A DNA stretch of 64,000 nucleotides from Alloalcanivorax xenomutans (GCF_900217905.1 NZ_OBMO01000006.1:123282-187281), one strand, 5' to 3'; shown: positions 25,765 through 34,225, counted from the first letter of the stretch. Numbers and translations: made by a program. Notes: a model not told the origin generated them from the sequence alone.

Positions 25765-27354
25765 TTGCTGACCACCGCCAATATCACCATGCAGTTTGGT
25801 GCCAAACCGCTGTTTGAGAACGTCTCCGTCAAATTTGGTGACGGCAACCGCTATGGACTGATCGGCGCCAACGGCTCCGGCAAGTCCACCTTCATGAAAA
25901 TTCTCGGCCGCGATCTGGAGCCGTCCGCCGGCAATGTGTCCAAGGACCCCAACGAGCGCATCGGCAAGCTGCGCCAGGACCAGTTCGCCTACGAGCAGTA
26001 CTCGGTGGTGGACACGGTGATCATGGGCCACGAGGAACTGTGGAAGGTCAAGGAGGAGCGCGACGCCATCTACTCGAAAGACGAGATGAGCGAAGAGGAC
26101 GGCATCCGCGCCGGTGAACTGGAAGCGGAATTCGCCGAGCTGGACGGCTACACCGCCGAGTCCCGCGCCGGCGATCTGCTCCTCGGTGTCGGTATTCCGG
26201 TGGAGCAGCATTTCGGCCCCATGAGCGAAGTGGCGCCGGGCTGGAAACTGCGTGTGCTGCTGGCCCAGGTATTGTTCTCCGACCCGGACATCATGTTGCT
26301 GGACGAGCCCACCAACAACCTGGACATCAACACCATCCGCTGGCTGGAAGACGTGCTCAACCAGCGCCAGTGCACCATGATCATCATTTCCCACGACCGC
26401 CACTTCCTCAACAGCGTGTGCACGCACATGGCGGACCTGGACTACGGTGAGCTGCGCGTCTACCCGGGCAACTACGACGAGTATATGACCGCCGCCACCC
26501 AGGCGCTGGAACGCAAGCGCGCGGACAACGCCAAGAAGAAGGCGCAGATCGCCGACCTGCAGCAGTTCGTCAGCCGCTTCTCCGCCAACGCCTCCAAATC
26601 CAAGCAGGCGACCTCGCGGGCCAAACAGATCGACAAGATCAAACTGGAGGAGATCAAACCCTCCAGCCGTCAGAACCCGTACATCGTGTTCGAGCAGGAG
26701 AAAAAGCTGTTCCGCAACGCGCTGGAAGTGAAGAGCCTGGCGAAAAGCTTCGACGAGGAATTGTTCTCCGGACTGGATCTGCGTGTGGAAGTGGGCGAGC
26801 GCATCGCCATTATCGGCCCCAACGGCGTCGGTAAATCCACCTTGCTGCGCTGCCTGGTCGGCGACCTGGAACCCAGCGCCGGCGAAGTGAAATGGTCGGA
26901 AAACGCCACCCTGGGCTATTACGCCCAGGATCACGCCGCCGACTTCGAGGAAAAGCTGAACCTGTTCGACTGGATGGCCCAATGGGGCAAACCCAGCGAC
27001 GACGAGCAGGTGATTCGCGGTACCCTGGGCCGGCTGTTGTTCTCCTCCAGCGAGATCAACAAAACCGTGGACGTGATTTCCGGTGGCGAGCAGGGCCGCA
27101 TGCTGTTCGGCAAGATCATGCTGCAACGGCCCAACATCCTGCTGCTCGACGAACCCACCAACCACCTGGACATGGAATCCATCGAGTCGCTCAACCTGGC
27201 GCTGGAAAACTACCCCGGCACCTTGCTGTTCGTCAGCCACGACCGCGAGTTCGTCTCCTCCCTGGCCACCCGCATCATCGAACTGACGCCCACCGGCATC
27301 GTCGACTTCCACGGCAACTACGAGGACTACCTGCGCAGCCAGGGCGTGGTCTGA
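25765..27354 (+). CDS. ybiT: ABC-F family ATPase, YbiT type
   Basis: 529 residues from a TTG; this start aligns with E. coli YbiT as I remember it (MLVSSNVTMQFG, 530 residues). Two ABC cassettes, with Walker [10 protein letters not shown] and GPNGVGKST, signature regions SEVAPGWK and SGGEQGR, and [10 protein letters not shown] and [10 protein letters not shown]. They are joined by the charged ABC-F linker. No transmembrane part. ABC-F proteins act at the ribosomal E-site to relieve stalled translation. Confidence 0.92.
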   Translation: MLTTANITMQFGAKPLFENVSVKFGDGNRYGLIGANGSGKSTFMKILGRDLEPSAGNVSKDPNERIGKLRQDQFAYEQYSVVDTVIMGHEELWKVKEERDAIYSKDEMSEEDGIRAGELEAEFAELDGYTAESRAGDLLLGVGIPVEQHFGPMSEVAPGWKLRVLLAQVLFSDPDIMLLDEPTNNLDINTIRWLEDVLNQRQCTMIIISHDRHFLNSVCTHMADLDYGELRVYPGNYDEYMTAATQALERKRADNAKKKAQIADLQQFVSRFSANASKSKQATSRAKQIDKIKLEEIKPSSRQNPYIVFEQEKKLFRNALEVKSLAKSFDEELFSGLDLRVEVGERIAIIGPNGVGKSTLLRCLVGDLEPSAGEVKWSENATLGYYAQDHAADFEEKLNLFDWMAQWGKPSDDEQVIRGTLGRLLFSSSEINKTVDVISGGEQGRMLFGKIMLQRPNILLLDEPTNHLDMESIESLNLALENYPGTLLFVSHDREFVSSLATRIIELTPTGIVDFHGNYEDYLRSQGVV

Positions 27355-27380
27355 TCCCCGAAAGGCAACCAGAACCCGGT

Positions 27381-27458
27381 TGTAGGAGCCAGCCCTGCTG
27401 GCGAATGTATTATCCCGCCAGTGTTCGGCGAAATTCGTCCGCAGGGCAGGCTCCTACA
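27381..27458. repeat. REP-like inverted repeat
   Basis: Arms of 26 bp matching at 23 positions (TGTAGGAGCC...CTGGCGAAT against its inverse), separated by 26 bp. It fills the gap between the convergent ABC-F and pirin genes. Confidence 0.8.
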
Positions 27459-27469
27459 GTCCGGCTACA

Positions 27470-28168
27470 TCAAACCACATCCACCAGCACCACCTCGCTG
27501 TCCGCCTCGGCGCTGACCGTCAGCCGGGTTTCGTCGTCGATGGCGAGACCATCCCCGGCTTCCGCCAACACACCATTGACGCGCACCCGGCCCTTGGCCG
27601 GCACCAGATAGGCCTTGCGCCCCGGCGCCAGCTCGTAGACCGCCTCCTGACCGTCATTCAGCGTCGCCGCCACCACCCGGGCGTCGGCCTGGATCGGCAG
27701 CGCTCCGTCTTCCGCCGGATCCCCGCTGGCCAGGGTCACGAACCCGCCGGCCCGGTCACCCTTGGGAAACGGCTTGCTGCCCCAGGTGGGCGGCAGGCCC
27801 GTGGCGTTCGGGATGATCCAGATCTGGAAGATGCGTGTCTCGGTCTCCTCCAGGTTGTACTCGCTGTGGGTGATCCCGGTGCCCGCGGACATCACCTGCA
27901 CATCGCCGGCCTCGGTGCGGCCCTTGTTGCCCAGGCTGTCCTGGTGGGTAATCGCCCCTTCGCGGACGTAGGTAATGATCTCCATGTCCCGGTGCGAATG
28001 CGGCGGGAAGCCGGTCTGCGGGGCGATGGTGTCATCGTTCCACACCCGCAGCTCGCCCCAGTGCAGACGCTCCGGATCATAATAGTTGGCGAAGGAAAAA
28101 TGGTGCTTGGTATCCAGCCAGCCATGCCGGGCGCCGCCCAGTTCATTAAAGGGTCGCAGTCTGATCAT
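27470..28168 (-). CDS. pirin family protein
   Basis: 232 residues from the ATG at 28168, which has a perfect AAGGAGG site; the frame stays open far upstream over another gene but that is not coding. Two cupin domains, with the N-terminal metal motif FPPHSHRDMEIITYV and later GTGITHSEYN, match YhaK/pirin proteins. Bacterial pirins are Fe-binding, some with quercetinase activity or a redox-sensing role. Divergent from the SRPBCC gene. Confidence 0.92.
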   Translation of the reverse strand: MIRLRPFNELGGARHGWLDTKHHFSFANYYDPERLHWGELRVWNDDTIAPQTGFPPHSHRDMEIITYVREGAITHQDSLGNKGRTEAGDVQVMSAGTGITHSEYNLEETETRIFQIWIIPNATGLPPTWGSKPFPKGDRAGGFVTLASGDPAEDGALPIQADARVVAATLNDGQEAVYELAPGRKAYLVPAKGRVRVNGVLAEAGDGLAIDDETRLTVSAEADSEVVLVDVV

Positions 28169-28366
28169 AATGTCCTCCTTGGCAGGCATCGGTGCCTGAC
28201 CGTTCGATGGCATCACTTTAGGATCGGTCAGGCTGATAAAAAACAGAGAAAAGTGACGGCATTGAATCGGATTATTCGATGGTTTGCTCCGGCGTGCGGT
28301 CAGTGTCGAAATGGCCGGCCGGCAGCCGACTAACCGGCATTCAGAGATCAAAAAAGGAGAACACCC

Positions 28367-28819
28367 ATGTCCGGCAACACTGTTCGTCTGCACCGCGTCC
28401 TGCGCGGCACCCCCGACCGCGTCTACCGCGCCTTCATCGACCCGGACGCCATGGTCAAATGGCTGCCGCCCCATGGCTTCACCGGTAAGGTTTACGACAT
28501 GGACGCTCGCGAAGGCGGCGGCTACCGCATGACCTTCACCAACTTCACCACCGGCAAGAGCCACGCCTTCGGCGGCCGCTTCGTGGAACTCAAACCCAAC
28601 GAGCTGATCCGCTACACCGACCAGTTCGAGGACCCCAACCTGCCCGGGCAAATGCAGGTCACCGTCACCCTCAAGCAAGTGCTGTGCGGCACCGAGGTGC
28701 ACATCACCCAGGAAGGCGTCCCCGAAGCCATCCCGCTGGAATTCTGTTACCAGGGCTGGCAGGAATCCCTGATCCAACTGGCGCAACTGGTGGACCCGGA
28801 AATCCCGGACGAGGGCTGA
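28367..28819 (+). CDS. SRPBCC (AHSA1-like) family protein
   Basis: 150 residues. Typical AHSA1/START-like pattern: VLRGTPDRVYRAFIDPDAMV at the N-terminus, YDMDAREGGGYRMTF, and a C-terminal helix EFCYQGWQESLIQLAQLV. These form a hydrophobic cavity and bind lipids or act as Hsp90-type co-chaperones; the ligand here is unknown. Preceded by AAAGGAG. Confidence 0.88.
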   Translation: MSGNTVRLHRVLRGTPDRVYRAFIDPDAMVKWLPPHGFTGKVYDMDAREGGGYRMTFTNFTTGKSHAFGGRFVELKPNELIRYTDQFEDPNLPGQMQVTVTLKQVLCGTEVHITQEGVPEAIPLEFCYQGWQESLIQLAQLVDPEIPDEG

Positions 28820-28847
28820 GTTGAGCAACCCGTCCGCTCGCTCCCCC

Positions 28848-28918
28848 TGTGGGAGCCAGCCTGCTGGCGAATTTCTTCTCCCGAGAGCCCTGATTCGCCA
28901 GCAGGGCTGGCTCCTACA
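28848..28918. repeat. REP-like inverted repeat
   Basis: Arms of 25-26 bp (TGTGGGAGCC...GCTGGCGAAT and inverse) separated by about 20 bp, after the SRPBCC gene. Confidence 0.8.
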
Positions 28919-29026
28919 GCTTCATACCAACCAGCCCCGCCGTAACTCAGCCCCGAACACCCCAATGCCTGCCCTCCCACTGGATGTGGTAGCGTTTGTG
29001 ACGCGCCCGCTCACAGGAGACGCCAC

Positions 29027-29464
29027 ATGCTCGACGCACAACACCCGCCCAGCTGGAAAGAATGGCTGCAGGCCTTCATCGGCGGCTTCATTGCCACCTT
29101 GTTGTTCCATCAGGGCATCGTCGCCCTGTTCTGGCTGGCCGGCCTGATTCCGGCGGCGCCCTGGAATATGAGCCCGGTGCCGCCGTTCGGCATTCCCAAA
29201 GTCCTGTCCCTGGCATTCTGGGGTGGTGTTTGGGGGCCTCCGATATGGTGGCTGATCCGCCGCTGGCGGGGCCTGCGTCATTGGCTTGGCGCCCTGATCG
29301 CCGGCGCCATCGGCCCCACCCTGGTGGCCATGTTGGTGGTGTTTCCCCTGAAAGGTCTGGACGTCAGCGCCAACACGGTGGTGGGCGGCCTGATCGTCAA
29401 CGGCGCCTGGGGATTGGGGCTGGCGGTGTGGATGCGGCTTGTGTTCGCTCGAAAAATGGTTTGA
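29027..29464 (+). CDS. hypothetical membrane protein
   Basis: 145 residues with about four hydrophobic helices (near 15-38, 60-78, 85-105, 118-138). No family recognised. It resembles small DUF-type inner-membrane proteins of Pseudomonadales. ATG preceded by AGGAG. It is the last ordinary gene before the defence island. Confidence 0.6.
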   Translation: MLDAQHPPSWKEWLQAFIGGFIATLLFHQGIVALFWLAGLIPAAPWNMSPVPPFGIPKVLSLAFWGGVWGPPIWWLIRRWRGLRHWLGALIAGAIGPTLVAMLVVFPLKGLDVSANTVVGGLIVNGAWGLGLAVWMRLVFARKMV

Positions 29465-29475
29465 GAAAGAGGATT

Positions 29476-29498
29476 TTTGCGGCGAAAAGCGCCGCAAA
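29476..29498. promoter_or_regulatory. abiE operator, copy 1
   Basis: Perfect inverted repeat TTTGCGGCG-AAAAG-CGCCGCAAA (9-5-9, 23 bp). A second copy with the same geometry lies at 29549. In the studied Serratia system AbiEi binds two 23-bp inverted repeats in its own promoter, which this mirrors. Confidence 0.75.
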
Positions 29499-29502
29499 TT
29501 AT

Positions 29503-29530
29503 TTGACTTTCAAACTTCAAGGGACAGAAT
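29503..29530 (+). promoter_or_regulatory. abiE promoter
   Basis: TTGACT at 29503-29508 and CAGAAT at 29525-29530 with 16 bp between. It lies exactly between the two operator copies. Confidence 0.5.
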
Positions 29531-29548
29531 GGTTTGGTGTTCTTCAAA

Positions 29549-29571
29549 TTTGCGTCGATTTTCGCCGTAAA
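29549..29571. promoter_or_regulatory. abiE operator, copy 2
   Basis: TTTGCGTCG-ATTTT-CGCCGTAAA: the same 9-5-9 layout as copy 1 with one mismatched pair. It starts 73 bp after copy 1 and 41 bp before the antitoxin start codon at 29590. Confidence 0.7.
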
Positions 29572-29589
29572 TAGGGATGAGGGTAAACC

Positions 29590-30363
29590 ATGAGTCTGTC
29601 TTCCCCCTCGGAATGGGCCGCCAGCCTGCCCATGGGCCAGGTGGCCACCCGCCAGTGGCTGCAAGCCCGCGGGGCGTCCCGCCATGCCCTGGACAATGCG
29701 CTGAAATCCGGGCGTCTGATCGCGCCGGCCCGTGGCCTGCTGGCGCGTCCGGGTCTGCCGGTGACCTGGGAAGGCGTGGTCGCCTCGTTGGACCGCATGA
29801 TGCCAGACCCGGTCTATGTGGGCGGGCTGTCCGCGCTGGAACGGTCGGGCCTCGGCCATTACGTGACCATGGCTTCCCGGGTTCACCTGTATTCGCCCGG
29901 GCCGGCGCCGGCCTGGCTGGCGCGGCTGCCGGTCGGGGTGGACTGGGTGTGGCACGTCACCACGCGGCTGTGGGACCAACAGGCCCTGCAAGACAGCGGC
30001 AGCGTTCGCGAACAGCGCACGCCTACCCTGGAGGGCTGGCCCATGGCCTCCCCGGAACAGGCGTTTCTGGAAGTGCTGGCGGACGTCCCCGAGAGTATCA
30101 GCTTCGAACACGCGGATAATCTGATGCGCGGCCTGAGTGCCTTGTCACCACGCCGGCTGGACACCTTGCTGCACGCCTGCCGCCACGTGCGGGTAAAACG
30201 TCTTTTCTTCTTCTTCGCCGATCGCCATCCCTATCCCTGGTGCAAACGCCTGGACCCGGCGGACTACGACCTGGGCTCGGGAAAACGCAGCGTGGTCAGA
30301 GGAGGGCGGCTGGACCGCACTTACCTGATCACCGTCCCGGAAGCCTTCCATGGACAGGAATAA
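29590..30363 (+). CDS. abiEi: AbiEi-family type IV antitoxin / autorepressor
   Basis: 257 residues, ATG preceded by GAGGG. The N-terminal winged-helix region (GQVATRQWLQARGASRHALD; SGRLIAPARGLLARPG) and the C-terminal domain match AbiEi. It neutralises the AbiEii nucleotidyltransferase toxin without binding it and represses its own promoter. Its stop (361-363 of the 30 kb region) lies 11 bp inside the original toxin start, as in intact abiE operons. The antitoxin frame is complete; only the toxin is broken. Confidence 0.88.
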   Translation: MSLSSPSEWAASLPMGQVATRQWLQARGASRHALDNALKSGRLIAPARGLLARPGLPVTWEGVVASLDRMMPDPVYVGGLSALERSGLGHYVTMASRVHLYSPGPAPAWLARLPVGVDWVWHVTTRLWDQQALQDSGSVREQRTPTLEGWPMASPEQAFLEVLADVPESISFEHADNLMRGLSALSPRRLDTLLHACRHVRVKRLFFFFADRHPYPWCKRLDPADYDLGSGKRSVVRGGRLDRTYLITVPEAFHGQE

Positions 30364-31571
30364 TCCTTAGAGCCTGTTCACGATCTCTACGCCGCCGCGT
30401 TGCTGCTGGAAAAGCCGCCAGGCGGCGTCGCGGACTGCAGGCTTTGGTGGGCCAAAGGCAAAGGCCGGGGCGTCGTCTGGCGGCTTTTCCAGCGCAACCC
30501 GGAGGGCCGGGCCCCCCTGTGCCCTCCGGGTATTTTGTCGCCAGGCCGCGATTACGCTTGTTTATGTAGACTAACTACACCGCACAATCGGAATCACGGC
30601 CTGACAACAAAATGAACTCCGGCGCGGTGGTGTAGAGATCGTGAACAGGCTCTTACTACCGGCAAGTGGCGCTGCTGCTGCAAGTGCTGCCCTTTGTGTT
30701 CCGGGAATCCTGCTTCGCCCTCAAGGGCGGCACCGCCATCAATCTGTTCGTGCGCGACCTGCCACGCTTGTCCGTGGACATCGACCTGGTCTACCTGCCG
30801 GACGGTGACAGAGAGCAGGCGCTGCCGGCCATTCACCAGGCCCTGGACCGCATCGCCGACGACCTGGAACAGGGGCTGGCCGCCACCGTGACACGCAGCT
30901 ACCGGCACAAAATCGACTCGCTGCATCTCACCGTGGAACGGAACAACACCGCCATCAAAGTGGAGCTGTCCCCGGTGATGCGAGGCACGGTTTTCCCCGT
31001 CGTGAACCGCGAAGTGGTGGCGACCGTGGAGGACGAATTCGGCTTCGCCGAAGTCCCGGTGGTGGCGCTGGCGGATCTCTACGCCGGCAAACTCTGCGCC
31101 GCCTTCGACCGCCAGCATCCAAGAGACCTGTTCGATGTCATGCTGCTGCTTGAAAACGAGGGCATCGCCGATCAACTGCGCAAAGCGTTTCTGGTCTATC
31201 TGATCAGCCACCCCCGCCCGATGGACGAACTGCTGCAACCGCATTGGCGGCCCATGCGCGACGTCTTCGCCGGCGAGTTCAGCGGCATGACACTGCGCCC
31301 GGTCACCCTGGAGGAATTAAGAAAAGCCGGAACCCAGGCCTTGAACCAGCTCCTTGCACAACTGACCGACCCGGAAAAACGCTTTCTCTGCAGCCTCTAC
31401 CAAGGACCTCCGGATTGGGCTGCGCTGGGCATCAGCGGCATCGAGAAGCTGCCGGCGGTGCAATGGAAGGTGCGCAATATCGAAAAGATGACGCAAGAAA
31501 AGCGGCGCGGCGCGCTGATGGCGTTGCGGCGTGTGCTTTCGATGGGGGAGCCTTGGGAGGACGTGACTTGA
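30350..31571 (+). pseudogene. abiEii: AbiEii-family nucleotidyltransferase toxin, split by a MITE at codon 7
   Basis: The original start is the ATG at 30350 overlapping the antitoxin gene: codons M-D-R-N-N-P, then the next codon is cut by the insertion and becomes TAG. Removing 30370-30652 plus one copy of TTA restores M-D-R-N-N-P-Y-Y-R-Q-V-A-L in frame. Downstream of the element the frame is intact to 31571, with GGTAINLF and SVDIDLVYLP, the nucleotidyltransferase signature. The only restart is a GTG at 30666 with no Shine-Dalgarno, which would lack ten residues. The toxin is probably silenced or very weakly made. Confidence 0.9.
30370..30652. mobile_element. MITE, 283 bp, 21-bp perfect terminal inverted repeats
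   Basis: Ends GAGCCTGTTCACGATCTCTA(C) at 30370-30390 and its exact inverse at 30632-30652, flanked by a direct TTA on each side (30367-30369, 30653-30655). Inside are a perfect 17-bp inverted repeat (30405-30421 with 30477-30493) and a second hairpin (CCGGAGGG/CCCTCCGG) followed by TTTT. No open frame for a transposase. A 3-bp target duplication is compatible with mobilisation in trans by an IS5-type transposase; the family is a guess. Confidence 0.88.
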
Positions 31572-31575
31572 CGAT

Positions 31576-31609
31576 ACCCATTTTGGGGATGATAGTACCC
31601 AAAATGGGT
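31576..31609. promoter_or_regulatory. paired palindromic operator of HTH-nucleotidyltransferase gene
   Basis: ACCCATTTTGGG (31576-31587) and CCCAAAATGGGT (31598-31609) form a perfect 12-10-12 inverted repeat. Each half is itself a near-palindrome beginning TACCCA, the two starting 21 bp apart (two helical turns). It lies 16 bp before the start codon, so it is the likely autorepression site. Confidence 0.7.
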
Positions 31610-31625
31610 CTTAAAGAGGCATGCA

Positions 31626-32222
31626 ATGGCTCTGACACTGGGCGATGCCCTGTTTACCAAAACACAGCAGCGCGTGCTGGGCCTTTTCTTCAGCGTGCCC
31701 GACGCGCGCTTCTACACCAACGACATCCTGCGCCGGCTCGAAATGGGGCGGGGCACCGTGTTGCGTGAACTCGATAAACTGGCCCAGGCGGGCATCCTGT
31801 CGCGGACCCGTGAAGGCAATCAAAACTACTATCAGGCCAACACGGACTCCCCGGTGTACCCGGAGTTGCTGGCGATTGTCCGTAAAACCTTCGGTGTTGC
31901 CGAGGTATTGCGCGGAGCTTTGCAACCGATTGAAGATCGGCTGGTGCTGGCGTTCGTATATGGATCGCTGGCCAAAGGGACGGAAGATAAGAACAGTGAT
32001 ATTGATCTGATGCTGGTGGGGCAGGATCTGGCCTACAGCGAGGTTATGAACTGCCTGCTGCCACTGGAGTCTGAACTGATGCGACCGGTCAATCCCTCCA
32101 TCTATACACCGGAGGAGTTGAATCAGAAGCGGAAGCAGGGGAACAGTTTTATAGAACGGGTTATGGAACAACCTAAATTATGGGTGAAGGGAAGCGACGA
32201 TGACATGGACGGCATTGGATAA
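31626..32222 (+). CDS. HTH-nucleotidyltransferase (MNT-like antitoxin)
   Basis: 198 residues, AAAGAGG upstream. Residues 1-75 are a winged helix (FYTNDILRRLEMGRGTVLRE). Residues about 105-150 are a minimal nucleotidyltransferase with FVYGSLAKGT and DIDLML (metal aspartates D125 and D127). In HEPN/MNT systems the MNT protein AMPylates or otherwise neutralises the HEPN RNase. Its partner, 32200-32376, overlaps the end of this gene but is truncated. The HTH plus the adjacent double palindrome suggest autoregulation. Confidence 0.8.
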   Translation: MALTLGDALFTKTQQRVLGLFFSVPDARFYTNDILRRLEMGRGTVLRELDKLAQAGILSRTREGNQNYYQANTDSPVYPELLAIVRKTFGVAEVLRGALQPIEDRLVLAFVYGSLAKGTEDKNSDIDLMLVGQDLAYSEVMNCLLPLESELMRPVNPSIYTPEELNQKRKQGNSFIERVMEQPKLWVKGSDDDMDGIG

Positions 32223-32376
32223 TCTGGTGAAAACCGGCGGCCTTAAACAGGAACCGCCCGACCAACAAGAATTCGATGGCATGGTGCAAGCCGCCCGGCG
32301 GCGCCTTCAGGATGCGCATATCAGCGGACTGTCGGGCTTATCGATTGAGACTCTGACGTTTGTATCTTATGAATGA
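32200..32376 (+). pseudogene. truncated HEPN-like partner of the nucleotidyltransferase
   Basis: 58 codons from the ATG at 32200, overlapping the upstream gene by 23 bp. The start MTWTALDNLVKTGGLKQEPP and FDGMVQAARRRLQDAH match the N-terminal helix region of HEPN proteins found after such nucleotidyltransferases. About 15 unrelated residues and a stop follow. Intact partners are around 140 residues and carry the RNase motif later, so the catalytic part is missing. GC content drops just downstream, where the retron block begins. Confidence 0.65.
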
Positions 32377-32451
32377 GTAGATAAGAGGGCCTAGTGTGGG
32401 TCAATGCTCGCCCCCAGTTTCTACCTGAATTCGCTGATTGTGAATAGTCTA

Positions 32452-32670
32452 CTAGTAAAGAGAACCTGTTTTTTTGATATTGAAAGCTCTTGGTCCTTTG
32501 GGCATTAATCTGACTTCGAATTCTACGATGTCTCCGACCGATAAAATTCGGTCATCGCCATTGACTTCGTCGTACATAAAGAACACATCTTTTCCCTTGT
32601 CGCGCCTAATAAATCCGAAGCCTTTGAATCTGTCAAAAGTGGTTACAGTTCCAGTGTCGTGGTTAGGCAT
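32452..32670 (-). CDS. cold-shock-domain protein of the retron operon
   Basis: 72 residues from the ATG at 32670, one nt after the reverse-transcriptase stop. Cold-shock fold with RNP1 KGFGFIRR and RNP2 KDVFFMY (the last in place of the usual DVFVH). AT-rich like the RT gene and unlike the chromosome. From memory, one published retron class (type V) pairs its RT with a cold-shock protein and a two-helix membrane protein; this gene fits that set. It probably binds the msr-msd RNA or the single-stranded DNA product. Confidence 0.85.
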   Translation of the reverse strand: MPNHDTGTVTTFDRFKGFGFIRRDKGKDVFFMYDEVNGDDRILSVGDIVEFEVRLMPKGPRAFNIKKTGSLY

Positions 32671-32671
32671 A

Positions 32672-33844
32672 CTAAATCCAGTAGTCTTTATGTGTTGGTA
32701 GATCGCCGAAGTGCTTAAGAAGCTGTCTTCTAAGGTTGGAAGACAGCCCTTTGTCGCTTCGTGAGAGTATTCCAAGCATATATATACACTTGTTAATTCT
32801 CTTTAGTACGCCAAATCTCTCTTTAGCATTCCGTTCCAAATGTAGTAGTTTTTTGCAGTCAAGTATTAGCTTTTTTTTCGAGCTTTCATCAAGTATGGGG
32901 AGTATCTTCTTTAATCTCGTTCTAAGCTGTTTATGTTGAGAGTGGCCCAATTGCTTAAGTTTGGCTACCTGCCCGGAGGTCTTATTCCAGAGCTGGTGAT
33001 AATGTTCGGATGATGGGGATTTTGCATATTCTTTCTCGCAAATATACACGAGATGGCGCGTGTGATGCCTTTCCTTTTTGGGTATTTTGGGATTTTTGTG
33101 TTCTACCCATAACCCTGTAACCTTAAAGTTTGGATTGCTTCCTTTTAACTCGTTTTTTGTTTTCTTGTTATTTAGGCGTAATCCATTCTTTTTAAAAATT
33201 GAACAAACTAGCCGTATATGTTCTGAAGCTTCGTCCCTTGAGAGGTGTTTTCTGGAAGATAGAGTGACGTCATCGAGTAGTCTTGAGTAACTAATCCCCT
33301 TGCTTTTCAATTCTGAAAAAATTCGATACTCGGAATTGAAAAAAACAAGGTTGGCAATGTAGCTTGAAGTACATGCTCCTTGGGGAACTTTGTTTCCTAG
33401 TGTAACTAGCTTGGTGAGAAGTTCAGAAGTTTCATCTGAAAACTTGAAAAAATACAAAAAAATTTCTTTAACTTTTTCTGGTCGAATATTGTCGTAAAAA
33501 TTTTTTATATCAAGCGATAGTATGTGGTTTGATCCCGCATGAATTCCCGCGTTATCTACGTAACTTCGTCGATTTTCAAGGTCGCGAATTCCACCTTGTA
33601 AATAGGTTGGGTATTCAACTTTTTCTAGAATCTTTTGGTTTATATTTTTTTGGATTCTTTTTAATTCGTACTTGGGGTCGTAGACGGTCCGAATTTTTCC
33701 ATTCTTTGAAGTTATTTGAAACTCTGTATAAGAGTCAGTAGTCTTGCTGGCAATGTCTACGAGCAAAGAGGGGTGAATTCCCAGTGTTTTAGCTAGAGAC
33801 TGAATGGAAGAGATTCCATTATGAGGGTAGTAGGGTTTATCCAT
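32672..33844 (-). CDS. retron-type reverse transcriptase
   Basis: 390 residues from the ATG at 33844 (AAAGG upstream; a longer frame runs into the preceding gene). It has both retron hallmarks: NAGIH (98-102, the NAxxH motif) and VTG (242-244). It also has LDIKNFY (111-117) and PQGACTS (154-160). The catalytic YxDD box reads RLLDD (188-192): both aspartates are present but the aromatic residue is Leu. No maturase or endonuclease domain, so not a group II intron. About 150 C-terminal residues are Lys/Leu-rich. Visibly AT-rich, so recently acquired. Confidence 0.9.
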   Translation of the reverse strand: MDKPYYPHNGISSIQSLAKTLGIHPSLLVDIASKTTDSYTEFQITSKNGKIRTVYDPKYELKRIQKNINQKILEKVEYPTYLQGGIRDLENRRSYVDNAGIHAGSNHILSLDIKNFYDNIRPEKVKEIFLYFFKFSDETSELLTKLVTLGNKVPQGACTSSYIANLVFFNSEYRIFSELKSKGISYSRLLDDVTLSSRKHLSRDEASEHIRLVCSIFKKNGLRLNNKKTKNELKGSNPNFKVTGLWVEHKNPKIPKKERHHTRHLVYICEKEYAKSPSSEHYHQLWNKTSGQVAKLKQLGHSQHKQLRTRLKKILPILDESSKKKLILDCKKLLHLERNAKERFGVLKRINKCIYMLGILSRSDKGLSSNLRRQLLKHFGDLPTHKDYWI

Positions 33845-33894
33845 GCCTTTATATTCTTGTCGTTTGCAAGGAAAGCAAAAAAGAAGGGGATCTG

Positions 33895-34101
33895 TTATCC
33901 AATCACACCCATACCAAAGAAAGATAGGATGGTCCTGATAATAACCCAAGCTGATAATGCTGAAATACCAGTCATTACCGTGAAGCTTGTATCTAGCATA
34001 GTTTGCTTGTCAGCTGGCCACCCTTCTAAGGGATGGTCGCTCGAGCTCTTTTTACAAAACGTTAGGCTGATCTTAATTTTGAAATACATTAATAAATGCA
34101 T
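33895..34101 (-). CDS. small membrane protein, putative retron effector
   Basis: 68 residues from the ATG at 34101 with AAGGAGAA nearby. One clear membrane helix (about 40-66, VMTGISALSAWVIIRTILSF) and a shorter hydrophobic N-terminus (LLMYFKIKISLTF). It precedes the RT by 50 bp on the same strand. Membrane-disrupting two-helix effectors are known in some retron types. The role is inferred from position alone. Confidence 0.6.
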   Translation of the reverse strand: MHLLMYFKIKISLTFCKKSSSDHPLEGWPADKQTMLDTSFTVMTGISALSAWVIIRTILSFFGMGVIG

Positions 34102-34217
34102 TCGAGTTCTCCTTTTTAGTTGTGATGATGCTGAATTGCACCACCGCCAGACCAAGGAGTGATCAGAAGGAATATTCTTACTAGTGCTAGATAGATCCCC
34201 AACCTTTACGCCAGACA

Positions 34218-34225
34218 ACCGTCGG
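34218..34225. repeat. 8-bp target-site duplication, left copy
   Basis: ACCGTCGG directly left of the IS256-family element. The identical octamer is at 35523-35530. Confidence 0.85.

Noticed and set aside
32672..33844. reverse transcriptase considered as a group II intron maturase
   Set aside because: It has the retron NAxxH and VTG motifs, lacks a maturase or HNH domain, and no intron ends were seen around it.
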